Below, piece after piece: positions 23,928 through 32,727 of a stretch of 64,000 bases of DNA. Within the stretch, counting starts at the first letter, position 1. Every line of letters begins with the position of its first letter. Under the pieces are notes generated by a model. That model saw nothing but the letters and a program-made list of their open reading frames with translations. It was not told the origin of the DNA and did no database searches. The stretch comes from CAVQND01 sp049518415 (GTDB lineage Bacteria; Verrucomicrobiota; Verrucomicrobiia; Limisphaerales; UBA8199): contig JBEKRX010000006.1 of assembly GCA_049518415.1 (NCBI GenBank), forward strand, positions 1-64,000, given 5' to 3'. The position numbers were made by a program, and so were the translations under genes.

Positions 23928-25016
23928 CTATCCTCTGACTGCGGCCTTGCGCGTTTTTGCTGTTTGTCTTCCTTCCTCCGGCCTCCAGCCTCCGGGTTCT
24001 GACCTCCGGACGCTCAGCCGGCGGCAGGGCGAGGAGACCGCCAGACTTTCAGCCCGCCGGCAATTCGGCCCGACCGGCTGCCATCGCTCCAGGGAATCTT
24101 CCAGGGCCTCTTGCACGCTCCGCATTTTCACGCCGGTGTGGACCAGTTTCGTAACGTCAAGAATACAATTAGACCGCAGGGCTTTGGCGCCTCCGCCGTA
24201 AAACTCATCGTCATCGGTCCAATACTCGAACGGGCGGGTCGGCTTGAGGATTCGCTGAATCATTTCAACCACTTGCCGGGTGGTGACCGCGCCCGGGTTG
24301 GCCACGTTATAGACGCCGAACGGGGCGCGGCGGCCCCACAGGTCGAGACACGCCCGAACGCAATCCCCCAAATGCGAGAGCGAAGTCACATGGTCATAGA
24401 CCCTGGGATAGCGTTGGATTCTGGAAAGGAAGTTGCACGGTCCGTCCCGTTCATTGAACGGCATCATGGGCCGCCAAATGTAGCCCGGACCGCAGTCGCC
24501 AATCGCTTCCTCGGCCAGCGCCTTGGTCCCGCTGCAAAAATTGAAGGATGGATGGCGGAACGAGAAGTTCGGTCCATCCAGCTCCGTGAAACCCAGGAAA
24601 TTCTCGGGGTGCCTGTCGAAGGACCGCCGCACTTCAGGCCGGTTGAGGTCCCTTTCCACTCGCATTTCGCCGTTTTCGCACATTTTGGCGCCGGTATAAA
24701 TGCAACCCGTGGAGACGTGCGCCCAGGGCGTATTCGTCATCACGCAGGCGCGCACGACCGTTTGGGGCAGCAGGGTGTTGGCCTGGAATGTTTCCATCCG
24801 GGCGAGTTCGCAGGCGTCCACGTTCGGCCTGCCGGCATACCCTGCCGCATTGATGACCAACTCCGGCCTCATTGTGCGCAGGTAATCGAAGAGCAGTCTC
24901 AACTGAGTGTAATCGAAGGCCTTGCGCGAGAGAGGAATAAACTCGTGCCCACGCCTTCGCAACTCGCCCGCGAAGCCCTGGCCGATGTAACCGGTTGCGC
25001 CTAATAAGAGAACCAT
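23928..25016 (-). CDS. RmlD-like / extended SDR sugar-nucleotide protein lacking the catalytic Tyr
   Basis: 362 residues from the ATG at 25016. NAD(P)-binding 'GATGYIGQG' at the N-terminus and the 'STGCIYTG' strand fit dTDP-4-dehydrorhamnose reductase-like SDRs acting on nucleotide sugars. The expected YxxxK reads 'CSGTK': the codon is TGC, so Cys replaces the catalytic Tyr while the Lys is kept. It may be impaired, or may have a shifted mechanism or a binding role. The last 40 residues are Arg/Pro/Glu-rich and unrelated to the family. They are read from a 7-bp-period tract (23975-24009) and neighbouring repeat DNA, so the ORF appears to have lost its original stop codon. It precedes the barrel gene with only the REPIN-like element between. 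Confidence 0.8.
   Translation of the reverse strand: MVLLLGATGYIGQGFAGELRRRGHEFIPLSRKAFDYTQLRLLFDYLRTMRPELVINAAGYAGRPNVDACELARMETFQANTLLPQTVVRACVMTNTPWAHVSTGCIYTGAKMCENGEMRVERDLNRPEVRRSFDRHPENFLGFTELDGPNFSFRHPSFNFCSGTKALAEEAIGDCGPGYIWRPMMPFNERDGPCNFLSRIQRYPRVYDHVTSLSHLGDCVRACLDLWGRRAPFGVYNVANPGAVTTRQVVEMIQRILKPTRPFEYWTDDDEFYGGGAKALRSNCILDVTKLVHTGVKMRSVQEALEDSLERWQPVGPNCRRAESLAVSSPCRRLSVRRSEPGGWRPEEGRQTAKTRKAAVRG
23975..24009 (-). repeat. Heptad-period tract in the SDR 3' end
   Basis: Five exact-phase 7-bp units (CCTCCGG, CCTCCAG, CCTCCGG, GTTCTGA, CCTCCGG). It encodes part of the aberrant C-terminal tail of the SDR. Confidence 0.75.
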
Positions 25017-25433
25017 GACAGATAGTATCGGTTTCCAAACGAGGAGCACCGAAAACAGCAAGATTATGGTCTAATCCGCAAAACAGCGCTCCACCACCCA
25101 CCAGTGACCGACCGGTGACCACTGACCACAGACTACAGACCATTGGCCCGTGATCATCGGCCACTCACGTAAGCACCGTCCATGCCGGAAACCGATTCCT
25201 GGCCAGGCGTTTGCATAACCTTCTGTCTGCGTGCGAGTTACGCACACGAATTCACGATTCGACGCAAGGCTGCATGAGTCCCGCGGTGTAAACTTTTCCG
25301 TCACCCAATTGGCTCTCCTTGCGTAACTGCTTTGCTGCCAAGCATTTGAAGGGAAAAATGGGTCTGTAAAGGAATGCTGAATGCCGGCCATGAAAGGGCG
25401 CAAAAGGCGCAAAGGGTGGTTTCTGGCTCGAAG
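25017..25433. other. Intergenic region rich in short-period repeats
   Basis: About 400 bp with no credible gene. It contains the eight-unit heptad tract at 25110-25165 and a 9-bp-period tract (AAAGGGCGC-like) at 25392-25416, and runs into the tract at the 3' end of the DUF218 gene. Confidence 0.6.
25110..25165. repeat. Heptad-period tract, eight units
   Basis: Eight consecutive 7-bp units in exact phase, each beginning G-A/G-C/T: GACCGGT, GACCACT, GACCACA, GACTACA, GACCATT, GGCCCGT, GATCATC, GGCCACT. This is the longest and cleanest tract in the window. Confidence 0.85.
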
Positions 25434-25467
25434 TCAGTGGTCTGTGGTCCGTCGTCCGTGTTCAGCA
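25433..25467. repeat. Heptad-period tract covering a stop codon
   Basis: Five 7-bp units in exact phase (GTCAGTG, GTCTGTG, GTCCGTC, GTCCGTG, TTCAGCA). It includes the stop codon of the DUF218 gene at 25434-25436 and encodes that protein's last ten residues. Confidence 0.8.
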
Positions 25468-26141
25468 GGCGGACGAAAGAGGCATTTGGCGTACAGATAA
25501 GCGAAGCCCTCTTGGGTCACCTCAGTGAAGCCATCCATACTTGCCCACCACCGTTTGGAGTCGTAGCGATTATCTGGATGCGCGATAACCCCCACCTTTA
25601 CTTTGTTCCCCATAGCTTTCTGAAACAGCAGGCGGGACCTGCGCGCATGAGGTCCCAGCGAGTAGAGATTCACCGCGCGCACTTCCGGGTGCGCCATGCG
25701 CAACCATTCCTTAACCGCCAGCGCCGCTGCGTAAGTGCGGTCCCGGCCAACTCTAGCCGAAGGCGCCGGCACAATCACATTGGTTGGGAGGCCCAGTGCT
25801 GCCAGGTTGGCCGCGGCGAACTCCGCTCCCGTTTTGAAGCGGCCTGCGAGCCACCCATCCGGCAGGCCTCCGCCGGACGTGATGACATATTTGTACCCGC
25901 CCCGTTTGAACTCCTCGATGGCTCCCTGCATGGCAAAGTCCGGCAGCCAGCCCTCCACGACCAGCACGTTGGCTGAGACGGGGCTCCTGGCGGACAGGAA
26001 TGAACTCAGCGAGTGGCTGGCCAGGAAGGCCCCGCCCAGTAACAGCACCGCCAAAACGACCCAAAGCCGGCGGGTGGGCACCCAACACTCCCGCCGGGCG
26101 AACAAGCCGGTCCTGACAGCCGTGTGGCTGGCGTTGTCCAT
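25434..26141 (-). CDS. DUF218 (ElyC/SanA/YdcF family) membrane protein
   Basis: 235 residues. One transmembrane helix (about 26-45) precedes a DUF218 domain with 'VLVVEGWLPD', 'ITSGGGLPDG', 'RTYAAALAVKEWL' and 'GPHARRSRLLFQKAMG'. The family includes SanA/ElyC, which act at the cell envelope near peptidoglycan and lipid-carrier metabolism; the exact reaction is not settled. The last ten residues come from a 7-bp repeat tract. Its start is two bases after the stop of a paralogue (26144-27154), so they form a tandem pair. Placement in an EPS locus suggests an envelope or carrier-related function (inference). Confidence 0.85.
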   Translation of the reverse strand: MDNASHTAVRTGLFARRECWVPTRRLWVVLAVLLLGGAFLASHSLSSFLSARSPVSANVLVVEGWLPDFAMQGAIEEFKRGGYKYVITSGGGLPDGWLAGRFKTGAEFAAANLAALGLPTNVIVPAPSARVGRDRTYAAALAVKEWLRMAHPEVRAVNLYSLGPHARRSRLLFQKAMGNKVKVGVIAHPDNRYDSKRWWASMDGFTEVTQEGFAYLYAKCLFRPPAEHGRRTTDH

Positions 26142-26143
26142 TG

Positions 26144-27154
26144 TTACCCAAGTTCAATGGCCGGTGATGATTCCGGGCGATGACGCGCCCCGCAGCGCCG
26201 AAGGCCAAGCGCCGGTTGTCTCATAGGCGGCCGGCGGGGCGCAGCTTGACAGTACCTCCGGGCGCTAGCTCGCGCGCGTGGACGGCACGCCGCCGGCGTG
26301 CCCTTTCCGGCGGCGCGCCGGACAGCGAGCGCCGGGGAGGGCGGATTATTAAGTGGAAATATCTGGAAATATCTGAAAACGGCAGGCCAGGGGCGCAGGC
26401 GCGACGAGCAACTGCTCCTTTGGCAGGCCGCGACGCAGGAGTTCCTCGGCGGCCAGCTCGGCGTAGTTCCAGCTCCTGGCAGCCCAACTGTCTCGGCGCT
26501 GCCCCAGCGACCGGAATTGAGCAGGAGTTCAAAGAGATAGGCGACGGTTTCGTCAAGCAAGTCCCGGGAACGGTCACTGGACTTCCACCAACGCCCGGGA
26601 TTCGGGCCAGCCGGAGTCCAGGCAATGACACCCACGCGCGTCTTGGGGCGGAACACCTTGGCGAACACCAGGCGGCTCCGGCGGGCGTGAGCGCCGCGGG
26701 TCCAGATGTTGATGGCGGCGGGAAGCTCACCGCGCGCCTCCAAGGCCCGGCGGACAGCGAGCGCTGCGTGATAGGTGCGCCGGGTTTCCGATTCATTTGT
26801 TGGCGCGATGAGCAACTGCTCCTTTGGCAGGCCGTCGCGCAGGAGTTCCTCGGCGGCCAGTTCGGCGTAGTTCCAGTTCCTGGCAGCCCAACTGTCACCC
26901 GTCGGGCCGCCGGCGGTGACCAGCAGGCGGTAGCCGCCGCGCTGGAACTCTCGCACGGCGGCCGGCATGCTGTCGCGGCCCGCCCAGCCCTCCACCACCA
27001 GCACGTCTGCGGGCAAGCGACTTGTGGGCGAAAGGAAAGATTCACCGTAAAAACACCATCCGAGCGAAAGCGCCACCGTGGGCAACAGGAGGCAGGCCCA
27101 CCCGCAGCGTGTGGGCCACCAGACGGTTCGACGTTCGAACACTCGCCATTTCAT
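26144..27154 (-). CDS. DUF218 (ElyC/SanA/YdcF family) protein with aberrant C-terminal extension
   Basis: 336 residues. Residues 1-215 parallel the neighbouring DUF218 protein: N-terminal membrane helix, 'VLVVEGWAGRD', 'VTAGGPTGDSW', 'TYHAALAVRRAL', 'GAHARRSRLVFAKVF'. The normal domain end is near 'LLLNSGRW'. From there the frame runs through a 95-bp near-copy of the gene's own middle (26398-26492, source 26802-26896) in a different reading frame, then through a 10-bp-period tract and Arg/Pro/Ala-rich sequence. The last 120 residues are therefore probably not a conserved domain. The N-terminal domain looks intact. It overlaps in function and operon with the gene at 25434. Confidence 0.8.
   Translation of the reverse strand: MKWRVFERRTVWWPTRCGWACLLLPTVALSLGWCFYGESFLSPTSRLPADVLVVEGWAGRDSMPAAVREFQRGGYRLLVTAGGPTGDSWAARNWNYAELAAEELLRDGLPKEQLLIAPTNESETRRTYHAALAVRRALEARGELPAAINIWTRGAHARRSRLVFAKVFRPKTRVGVIAWTPAGPNPGRWWKSSDRSRDLLDETVAYLFELLLNSGRWGSAETVGLPGAGTTPSWPPRNSCVAACQRSSCSSRLRPWPAVFRYFQIFPLNNPPSPALAVRRAAGKGTPAACRPRARASARRYCQAAPRRPPMRQPALGLRRCGARHRPESSPAIELG
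26398..26492. repeat. 95-bp duplicated segment of the DUF218 gene
   Basis: Matches 26802-26896 with about six mismatches (offset 404 bp). The source lies in the DUF218 domain; this copy lies at the 3' end of the same gene in a shifted frame. A (TGGAAATATC) 10-bp-period tract lies next to it at 26354-26383. Confidence 0.85.
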
Positions 27155-27335
27155 ACTCCATCGCGCGCAGGATGACTGCGACTAAGGCTGGGCTGCGCGG
27201 TTTGGCTATCAGCCGGACGATGGGGCGGCAAGGCTGCAAGCTCCAGAGAGCGGTAATAACTTCGCTGCAAAATGCGCCGGGCGGCGCCGAGGGGCTTGCT
27301 TCCCTGGATTTTCTGGACCAACACATCTGCCTCCG

Positions 27336-28490
27336 TCAGCCCCTGTTTGAAGAATGCAGCGCGCAGGGCCTTGAAAAGATGGTTTCAATAGCTTCGCGGT
27401 GCGTCTCACAACAAGCTGTATTCTTGGCGCGCAATAATGATCTTTTGCCATGGACAAACTTGGCGACAAGCCCCTTTGCGTTCAGCTTCGAGAGAACGCG
27501 GTTATGCCCCAGAAGGCTGCTCAGGTAGCTATGTTTTCGTCCCTCACAGAAGCTCCGCCACTGGGCCTGAACCCAAGCATCGTCTTTGACCGCATTGCAT
27601 TTTTCGAGCAGGGACTGGAGGAATTGACGCTCCCGCTCGGGGTTCATCCGCCGAGCGCCCGGGAGCGGGTCCGACTGCACGAAGGGGAGAATCTCCATGG
27701 AGGAGCGGGCGTCCTGGGCGATCCGCAGCTTGACCAGGAAGCCCTCGTGAAACGACTTGCGATTGCGGTAAATGGCCTCATCCATGATCAGAGCCCCTTG
27801 CCCATAGACAATATGGCAGCTTTTGTACTCCTCATAGGCGCCCAGGCAGTGGGGGTGCTGGACAATAACGGCGTTGACCCCCATTTCGACCATGAAATGG
27901 CAAGTGTCCTTGATCCTCGGGGTGGGGACAAAGAACTCATCCGACCCGTGCAGCAGGACAATCAAGTAATCGCAGCTCTTCCGGTTGCGGGTGATGTTCC
28001 TGACGAAGTCAATCAAATCGAGGGGGTTGGCGCCCGCAGCGCAGGAGGTCGCAATTGAGAATTCGTGTTCGGCGACCGCGAGGATGCCAATTCTGAGGCC
28101 GCCCACGTCACGGATGAGGATTCGCCTGGCGGCCTGGAGGTTCTCTCCGGCGCCGACCGTGGCGATTCCAGCCGAGGCACAAACCGCGAGGGTGTTCTTG
28201 AGGCCGGGCGTGCCATGGTCCAGAATGTGGTTGTTGGCCAGAGCCAGCACATCGACGCCGGCGTGTTTGAGGCCATTGATGACAGCATTTGGTTCGCCGA
28301 AGATGGGTCCCGTTTTGAGAATGGGGCATGGGGTTTCAATGAGCGGACATTCCAGGTTGGCGATGCAGAGGTCGGTCTGTTCAAACTCAACGCGGAGATC
28401 GTTCAGGAGGCTCTGGGCGTCGCCAGCCATAAAATACGGCCGATTTCCTCCGATGGGGCAGATGTCGGCCCCGATGAGTATGGTAATCAT
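27336..28490 (-). CDS. CapA-like metallophosphatase-fold protein
   Basis: 384 residues without a signal peptide. The CapA family motifs are 'IGADICP' (GD-type metal site, here GAD), 'ANLECPL', 'LALANNHILDHG', 'VLLHGSDEF' and 'VQHPHCLG'. CapA-like proteins belong to the calcineurin phosphoesterase superfamily and occur with poly-gamma-glutamate and capsule loci. The C-terminal 110 residues form a helical extension outside the core. The start ATG has no clear Shine-Dalgarno sequence. The neighbours are DUF218 proteins downstream and the frameshifted secreted protein upstream, so a role in capsule or envelope assembly is likely but inferred. Confidence 0.83.
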   Translation of the reverse strand: MITILIGADICPIGGNRPYFMAGDAQSLLNDLRVEFEQTDLCIANLECPLIETPCPILKTGPIFGEPNAVINGLKHAGVDVLALANNHILDHGTPGLKNTLAVCASAGIATVGAGENLQAARRILIRDVGGLRIGILAVAEHEFSIATSCAAGANPLDLIDFVRNITRNRKSCDYLIVLLHGSDEFFVPTPRIKDTCHFMVEMGVNAVIVQHPHCLGAYEEYKSCHIVYGQGALIMDEAIYRNRKSFHEGFLVKLRIAQDARSSMEILPFVQSDPLPGARRMNPERERQFLQSLLEKCNAVKDDAWVQAQWRSFCEGRKHSYLSSLLGHNRVLSKLNAKGLVAKFVHGKRSLLRAKNTACCETHREAIETIFSRPCALHSSNRG

Positions 28491-28699
28491 GAAGGGCAGG
28501 CTTTACTTTCGGGTTGCACCTTGTCGAGGCCTTCCACAAGCAGGTTAGCGGCAGACGGATTACTGGCAACTTGCATGACAGTGCCTTCGCGTGCGCCCAG
28601 GCAATTGCCTACCCTCACCTCGAAGCAGGCTTGCTTGCTGCCAGAAAACTGGTCCATTCAGCCGGAGCAGCAGGGAGAGACGCCCGGTGGAGCGGCAGC

Positions 28700-30483
28700 T
28701 CACTTGCTTGATTCATCCAGCCGACTGCGATACCTATCCCACATGGTTTTGACGAACGGCTCCCAGGCGAAGCCCTGGCGGTTCCACCTGTCATGATCGT
28801 TTAGCTTGGTCTGGGGCCAGGACCGCACGATAACCCGGCACGCTTCGCTGTCGTCCTCGGTCATCCACCGGTCGACATAATCGAAAAACGCGTCATGGTT
28901 CCAGACTTTTTCCGCCTGCAACATGCGCAGCACCAGGGCCTGGCCAACCCACGAGCTGCTCGTATTGGCCCGGCGGTAGCCCTCGCTGGTGCAGTTGCTT
29001 TGGGTCCACTGGGAAGGAGGCAGGTGCTCATAGGGTCCCCATTTGGGCCGCTCGGCCTTTCCGGATGCGCTTTGGATTCCTGAATGGCCGGCGAACAAAG
29101 CTTTGGCGCCGGTCCAGCCCTGGCCGTACATGGTTTGGTTGTCCTCACCGAATTCCACCTTGGGGAAAGTTTTGGTGGGCCCGGCCATTTCCTCATCCCC
29201 GAGGAGGAGACCCGCCAGCACGATCGGGAACTTGCGTCCACTGGCGTGCCCGCCCCAGCCCTGCCACCCCGGGTGCCCGTTGCGGACGAGGCCCCAATAG
29301 TCGATCCCCACCTGCAGCACGTTGATCAGCAGTTGCTCCTTTTGTTCCGGCTTCAGGTCGAGCATCAGCAGCAGCCCTGCGACCGACTGGGCCTGCCCGA
29401 CCCACTGGCCGTAATGCGGCATGTTCTCCATCGGCTGTTCAAAGCCAAAAAAACAGGGGTTAATCCATGGACGCTGGAAAACGCGGATCCAGGTCTGCAG
29501 GTTTGGAGTATTGGCAGGGGGGGGAGTCGCCGGAGCAGATTCCTCCGAACATTGCGCGCCAGGTAGATTCTCTGCTGCCGGTCTCCGTAAGAGGGGCGAA
29601 ACGCATCGGCAGGCTGTGGCTCGGCGACACAGCCCAAGACGGCGGCGGTTTTGACCGGGCTGTTATCGTGATGCTCGCGGCAGCCGTCGCCCCCGTGATA
29701 GGGAAACGCATCCCTTTCCGCAATCTTGAGGCTGATCGTCGAAACCAGGCAATCCCCCGGTTTCATGTGCAAAGGCGGAACTGCCAGAAGTTCCAGCTTG
29801 AAGTAGTTGTGAATCCCAGTGTCGAAAGCAACTTGGGCGCGCGCTGGAGGATTCAGCATGGAGCCGTTGCGGACATACTTGCCATTCTTGACCCGCTTTT
29901 TCTCCGGTTCGGCCAGTTCGCCCTCCGGGACGTCGGGGCCGACCAGTGGCCGGGGATCGATGCTGATGACCGTAACGGGACCAACGATATAAAAGTCCCC
30001 GTTCACAAACCGGCCAACGGGCGCCGGTTGGTCAAAGGTCCAGGTGATCCCGTATTGGCTCACGCTCTGGCGCAAGGGCAAATCGGCTAGCTGAGGAGCG
30101 GCGGGCGGGTTGCCCTGGCTGTAAATGACTGCCGATCGGTTACCCCCGGCAGAACCTGCGCTCGCCAGATCCAGCCCCAAAACAGTCGCCAGGATCGTCC
30201 CAAGGGCGAGCTTGATGGTCAAGGGCAGGTCCCAGTGGGCCGGACGAGGGCGTTTAGACCGCGTCAACGTTGCCAGCCGCTTGGCCGCGAAGCCTTCCCG
30301 GGCGCCCGGCGTCGCGGCCGGTGAAGCGGCGCGAACGCCGCGCCCCGGCCTCCGGGTTCGCCAGCCTCCCCAGGCAGGCTCCAACGCCCCGGGACGCCCA
30401 GCCCAGGCCAAGGACCCCAGCCTTGATACCTTTCGCTTCACAGAGAACGCGCTCAAAGGGCCTTTCGAGGTGTGTAGCAGCAT
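28700..30483 (-). pseudogene. Secreted protein of unknown function, frameshifted at a C8 run
   Basis: Two open frames together make one protein. The 5' frame runs from 30483 (a TTG at 30222 directly before a signal peptide is a better start) to about 29520. The 3' frame continues to the stop at 28700. The switch is at eight consecutive G on the plus strand (29517-29524, C8 in the coding sense). With nine C the frame reads on without a stop through 'TPNLQTWIRVFQ', 'WINPCFFGFEQP' and into 'MENMPHYGQW'. The product would be about 500 residues: a beta-rich N-half and an alpha-helical C-half with many Trp and Gly, compatible with a secreted glycan-active enzyme. I do not recognise the family. It could be a sequencing error, a true pseudogene or a phase-variable gene. 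Confidence 0.7.
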
Positions 30484-30622
30484 GGAATCATCTGATGATC
30501 AACGCGCAACAACGGTATCCCGGCGACTCGCAAGCACCAGCGCAGCAGCAGCCAGAGCGCTACGAGGCTGAGAATGACGCTCATTCAATTCGACCTGGGA
30601 TTGGGGGACGGAGGGATTCGCC

Positions 30623-31594
30623 TCAGAGTTTTCCGGCCACCGTGTCCCGGTTCACGAGCAACCTAGTCCAATCGCCGAGCGTGTAGCGGCAGCCCCGCCA
30701 GCAGTTCTTGGCGCCGCTCAGGGCTTTTCCCCTGCCTTCTTTGCGGCGGGCGGCCTTGAGCAGCCAATACGGAACTCTCTGGAGAAGGTAGCCGGCGGTC
30801 AAGAGGCGGCAGAGCACAAAGGTCACCGGGCCGTAGTGAGTCTTGACGTTGATCAGCACGGCCCCATGGTATTGGAGAGCAAAGCGGTCGGCCTCCTTCC
30901 GGGTGGTTTGACCTCCATAATGGACGATCTGGCCCGCCGGGGTGAACATCACCTTCCACCCCGCTTCTACGAAACGGCGGCACCAATCAATATCATCCCC
31001 ATAAACAAAGAACCGCTCGTCCATGACCCCGACCCGCCGGATGGCCTCCATGCGGACGAGCGAGAAACATCCCACAACCACATCCACCTCGCGCTCCGAA
31101 TTGTAATCCCACCCGCCGTAGATCTTTCGGCCGAAGAATGGGCTGGATGGGAAGGCCCTCGACAGCCAGAGCACCTCCAGCAGCATGTTGAGGGTGGAGT
31201 AAAACCGGAAACAACTGCGCTGCAAGCTGCGGTCGGGGTTTAGAACCCGGCACCCGACCACGGCGGCCTCGGGATGAGCGTCGGCAAACTGCACCGTCCT
31301 GGCAATCGCATTGTCAAGGACTATGGTGTCAGAATTCAGCAGCAGGACATATCGGCCCCGGGCAATTTCGATGGCCTGGTTGTTGGCCTTGATGAAGCCC
31401 TTATTGTCCGGGTTGGGGATGATGCGGGCCTGCGGAAACTCCTGCCGGACCATCTCCGCACTGCCGTCGGCCGAGCCATTGTCCACAAAAATGACCTCGA
31501 ACTCGATGCCCTTGGTCTCGGTGTAAACTGACTGCAAGCAGTTGCGCAGCAGTTCGCGCACATTCCACGCTACAACAATTATGGATACATCCAT
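30623..31594 (-). CDS. GT2 family glycosyltransferase
   Basis: 323 residues, GT-A fold. N-terminal 'VSIIVVAWN', the 'VDNGSADGSAEM' nucleotide-binding region, the metal-binding Asp in 'LLLNSDTIVL' and 'FVYGDDIDWCRR' are all present, as in rhamnosyltransferase-type GT2 enzymes (WbbL-like). It transfers a sugar from a nucleotide donor to the growing glycan on its lipid carrier at the cytoplasmic membrane face. A C-terminal hydrophobic/basic segment may give membrane association. It lies 66 bp after the SDR gene. Donor and acceptor cannot be read from the sequence. Confidence 0.92.
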   Translation of the reverse strand: MDVSIIVVAWNVRELLRNCLQSVYTETKGIEFEVIFVDNGSADGSAEMVRQEFPQARIIPNPDNKGFIKANNQAIEIARGRYVLLLNSDTIVLDNAIARTVQFADAHPEAAVVGCRVLNPDRSLQRSCFRFYSTLNMLLEVLWLSRAFPSSPFFGRKIYGGWDYNSEREVDVVVGCFSLVRMEAIRRVGVMDERFFVYGDDIDWCRRFVEAGWKVMFTPAGQIVHYGGQTTRKEADRFALQYHGAVLINVKTHYGPVTFVLCRLLTAGYLLQRVPYWLLKAARRKEGRGKALSGAKNCWRGCRYTLGDWTRLLVNRDTVAGKL

Positions 31595-31660
31595 AGGTTC
31601 TAATAAAATGGGGATGGTGCGAAGACAGGGGAATGTTCCAACGGCGGCCCCGCTTCACCG

Positions 31661-32725
31661 CTAAGCCTTTACGAGCAGAGGCCGGCCTTCGCTGCGCTCG
31701 CGGCCCTTGCCGTCGCCGCCCGCGCAAGGTCCGGCCTCTTCTCCCCCGGTCGGGGCCCGCTTTTTTTGCTCGGCCACGAGCTTCCGGAAAATGCGGATAT
31801 TATAGAACTCGTCGTTTTCGTAGTCCCCGTAGTCGGCGATATGGGCATAGAGGTCCTCAATAATCTCCTCGATGGAGTGCTGGGGCTGGAACCCGAGATA
31901 GGTCCTGGCCTTTTCAATGGTCACCTTGTAGTTGCGGAAGTCCTGGACCTGCTTGATTTGTATGGCCACCCTGTGCCCGGTGAGCTTTTCGACCCGGTGC
32001 TTGACCAGGTCGCCCACGTGGCCAACGGTGAAATTCCCGGAGGCGACATTATAGACGCCGCTGATGGAATAATCTGCCTGGATGGCACGCAAGTAAGCGG
32101 TTGCGGCATCGCGAATGTCCAGGATCGGCCGCCAGATGGAAGCATTGTTTACTGTTACTAGCCGCTGCTTCATGGCGGTCTTGAACATCGTGTTTACAAT
32201 GAGGTCCATTCTCATTCTCGGGCTGTAGCCGCATACGGTGCCCTTTCGGAGCGCAATGACCGAGAAATCCCGGTCTTGGAGTTGGAGCACGCCCCGCTCT
32301 CCCTGCAACTTGGATATTCCGTAAGGATAACTGCAGGTGACGGGGCTGTCTTCGTCATACAACTGGTTGACGGTGTAGCCATAGACGGAACAAGAGGAGC
32401 CGTAAATGAATCGCTTAATGCCCGCGCGCTTGGCGATGTAGGCCAGGTAGCATGGCAAGGCGCCGTTGGACATGAAGTTGGCGGAGGGATCGAAGTCGGC
32501 CATCGGGTCGTTCGACAGGCCAGCCAGAAAGACGACTTGCTCGTATCCCGCCAGGTCCTGCTCCTTGCATCCGAGCAAGTCCCGGCGGACTACTTTCACT
32601 TCCGGCGGCAAGTGGTTGCCGAACCACAACAGGTCGATGACCTCGACCTCGTATCCGTGTTCCAGCAGGACGGGGATCAAGGATGAGCCCATGTAACCTG
32701 CGCCGCCTGCGACTAGAATTTTCAT
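31661..32725 (-). CDS. NAD-dependent epimerase/dehydratase (extended SDR)
   Basis: 354 residues. 'GGAGYMGSSL' binds the dinucleotide; the active site has 'GSSCSVYG' and an intact Tyr-x-x-x-Lys in 'YGISK'. It belongs to the extended SDR group of nucleotide-sugar epimerases and dehydratases, which make precursors for EPS. The C-terminal 30 residues are Gly/Glu/Lys/Ala-rich and look like a loose extension. It begins two bases after the RmlD-like gene and follows the RmlC-like gene, forming a compact nucleotide-sugar module. The exact substrate is not deducible. Confidence 0.9.
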   Translation of the reverse strand: MKILVAGGAGYMGSSLIPVLLEHGYEVEVIDLLWFGNHLPPEVKVVRRDLLGCKEQDLAGYEQVVFLAGLSNDPMADFDPSANFMSNGALPCYLAYIAKRAGIKRFIYGSSCSVYGYTVNQLYDEDSPVTCSYPYGISKLQGERGVLQLQDRDFSVIALRKGTVCGYSPRMRMDLIVNTMFKTAMKQRLVTVNNASIWRPILDIRDAATAYLRAIQADYSISGVYNVASGNFTVGHVGDLVKHRVEKLTGHRVAIQIKQVQDFRNYKVTIEKARTYLGFQPQHSIEEIIEDLYAHIADYGDYENDEFYNIRIFRKLVAEQKKRAPTGGEEAGPCAGGDGKGRERSEGRPLLVKA

Positions 32726-32727
32726 GA

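Noticed and set aside
25093..25170. CRISPR-like array
   Set aside because: Units are 7 bp with no spacers; no cas genes in the window.
30225..30483. N-terminal 87 residues of the frameshifted secreted protein as real coding sequence
   Set aside because: They precede a good signal peptide with its own TTG start, and are Arg/Pro/Gly-rich like untranslated GC-rich DNA.
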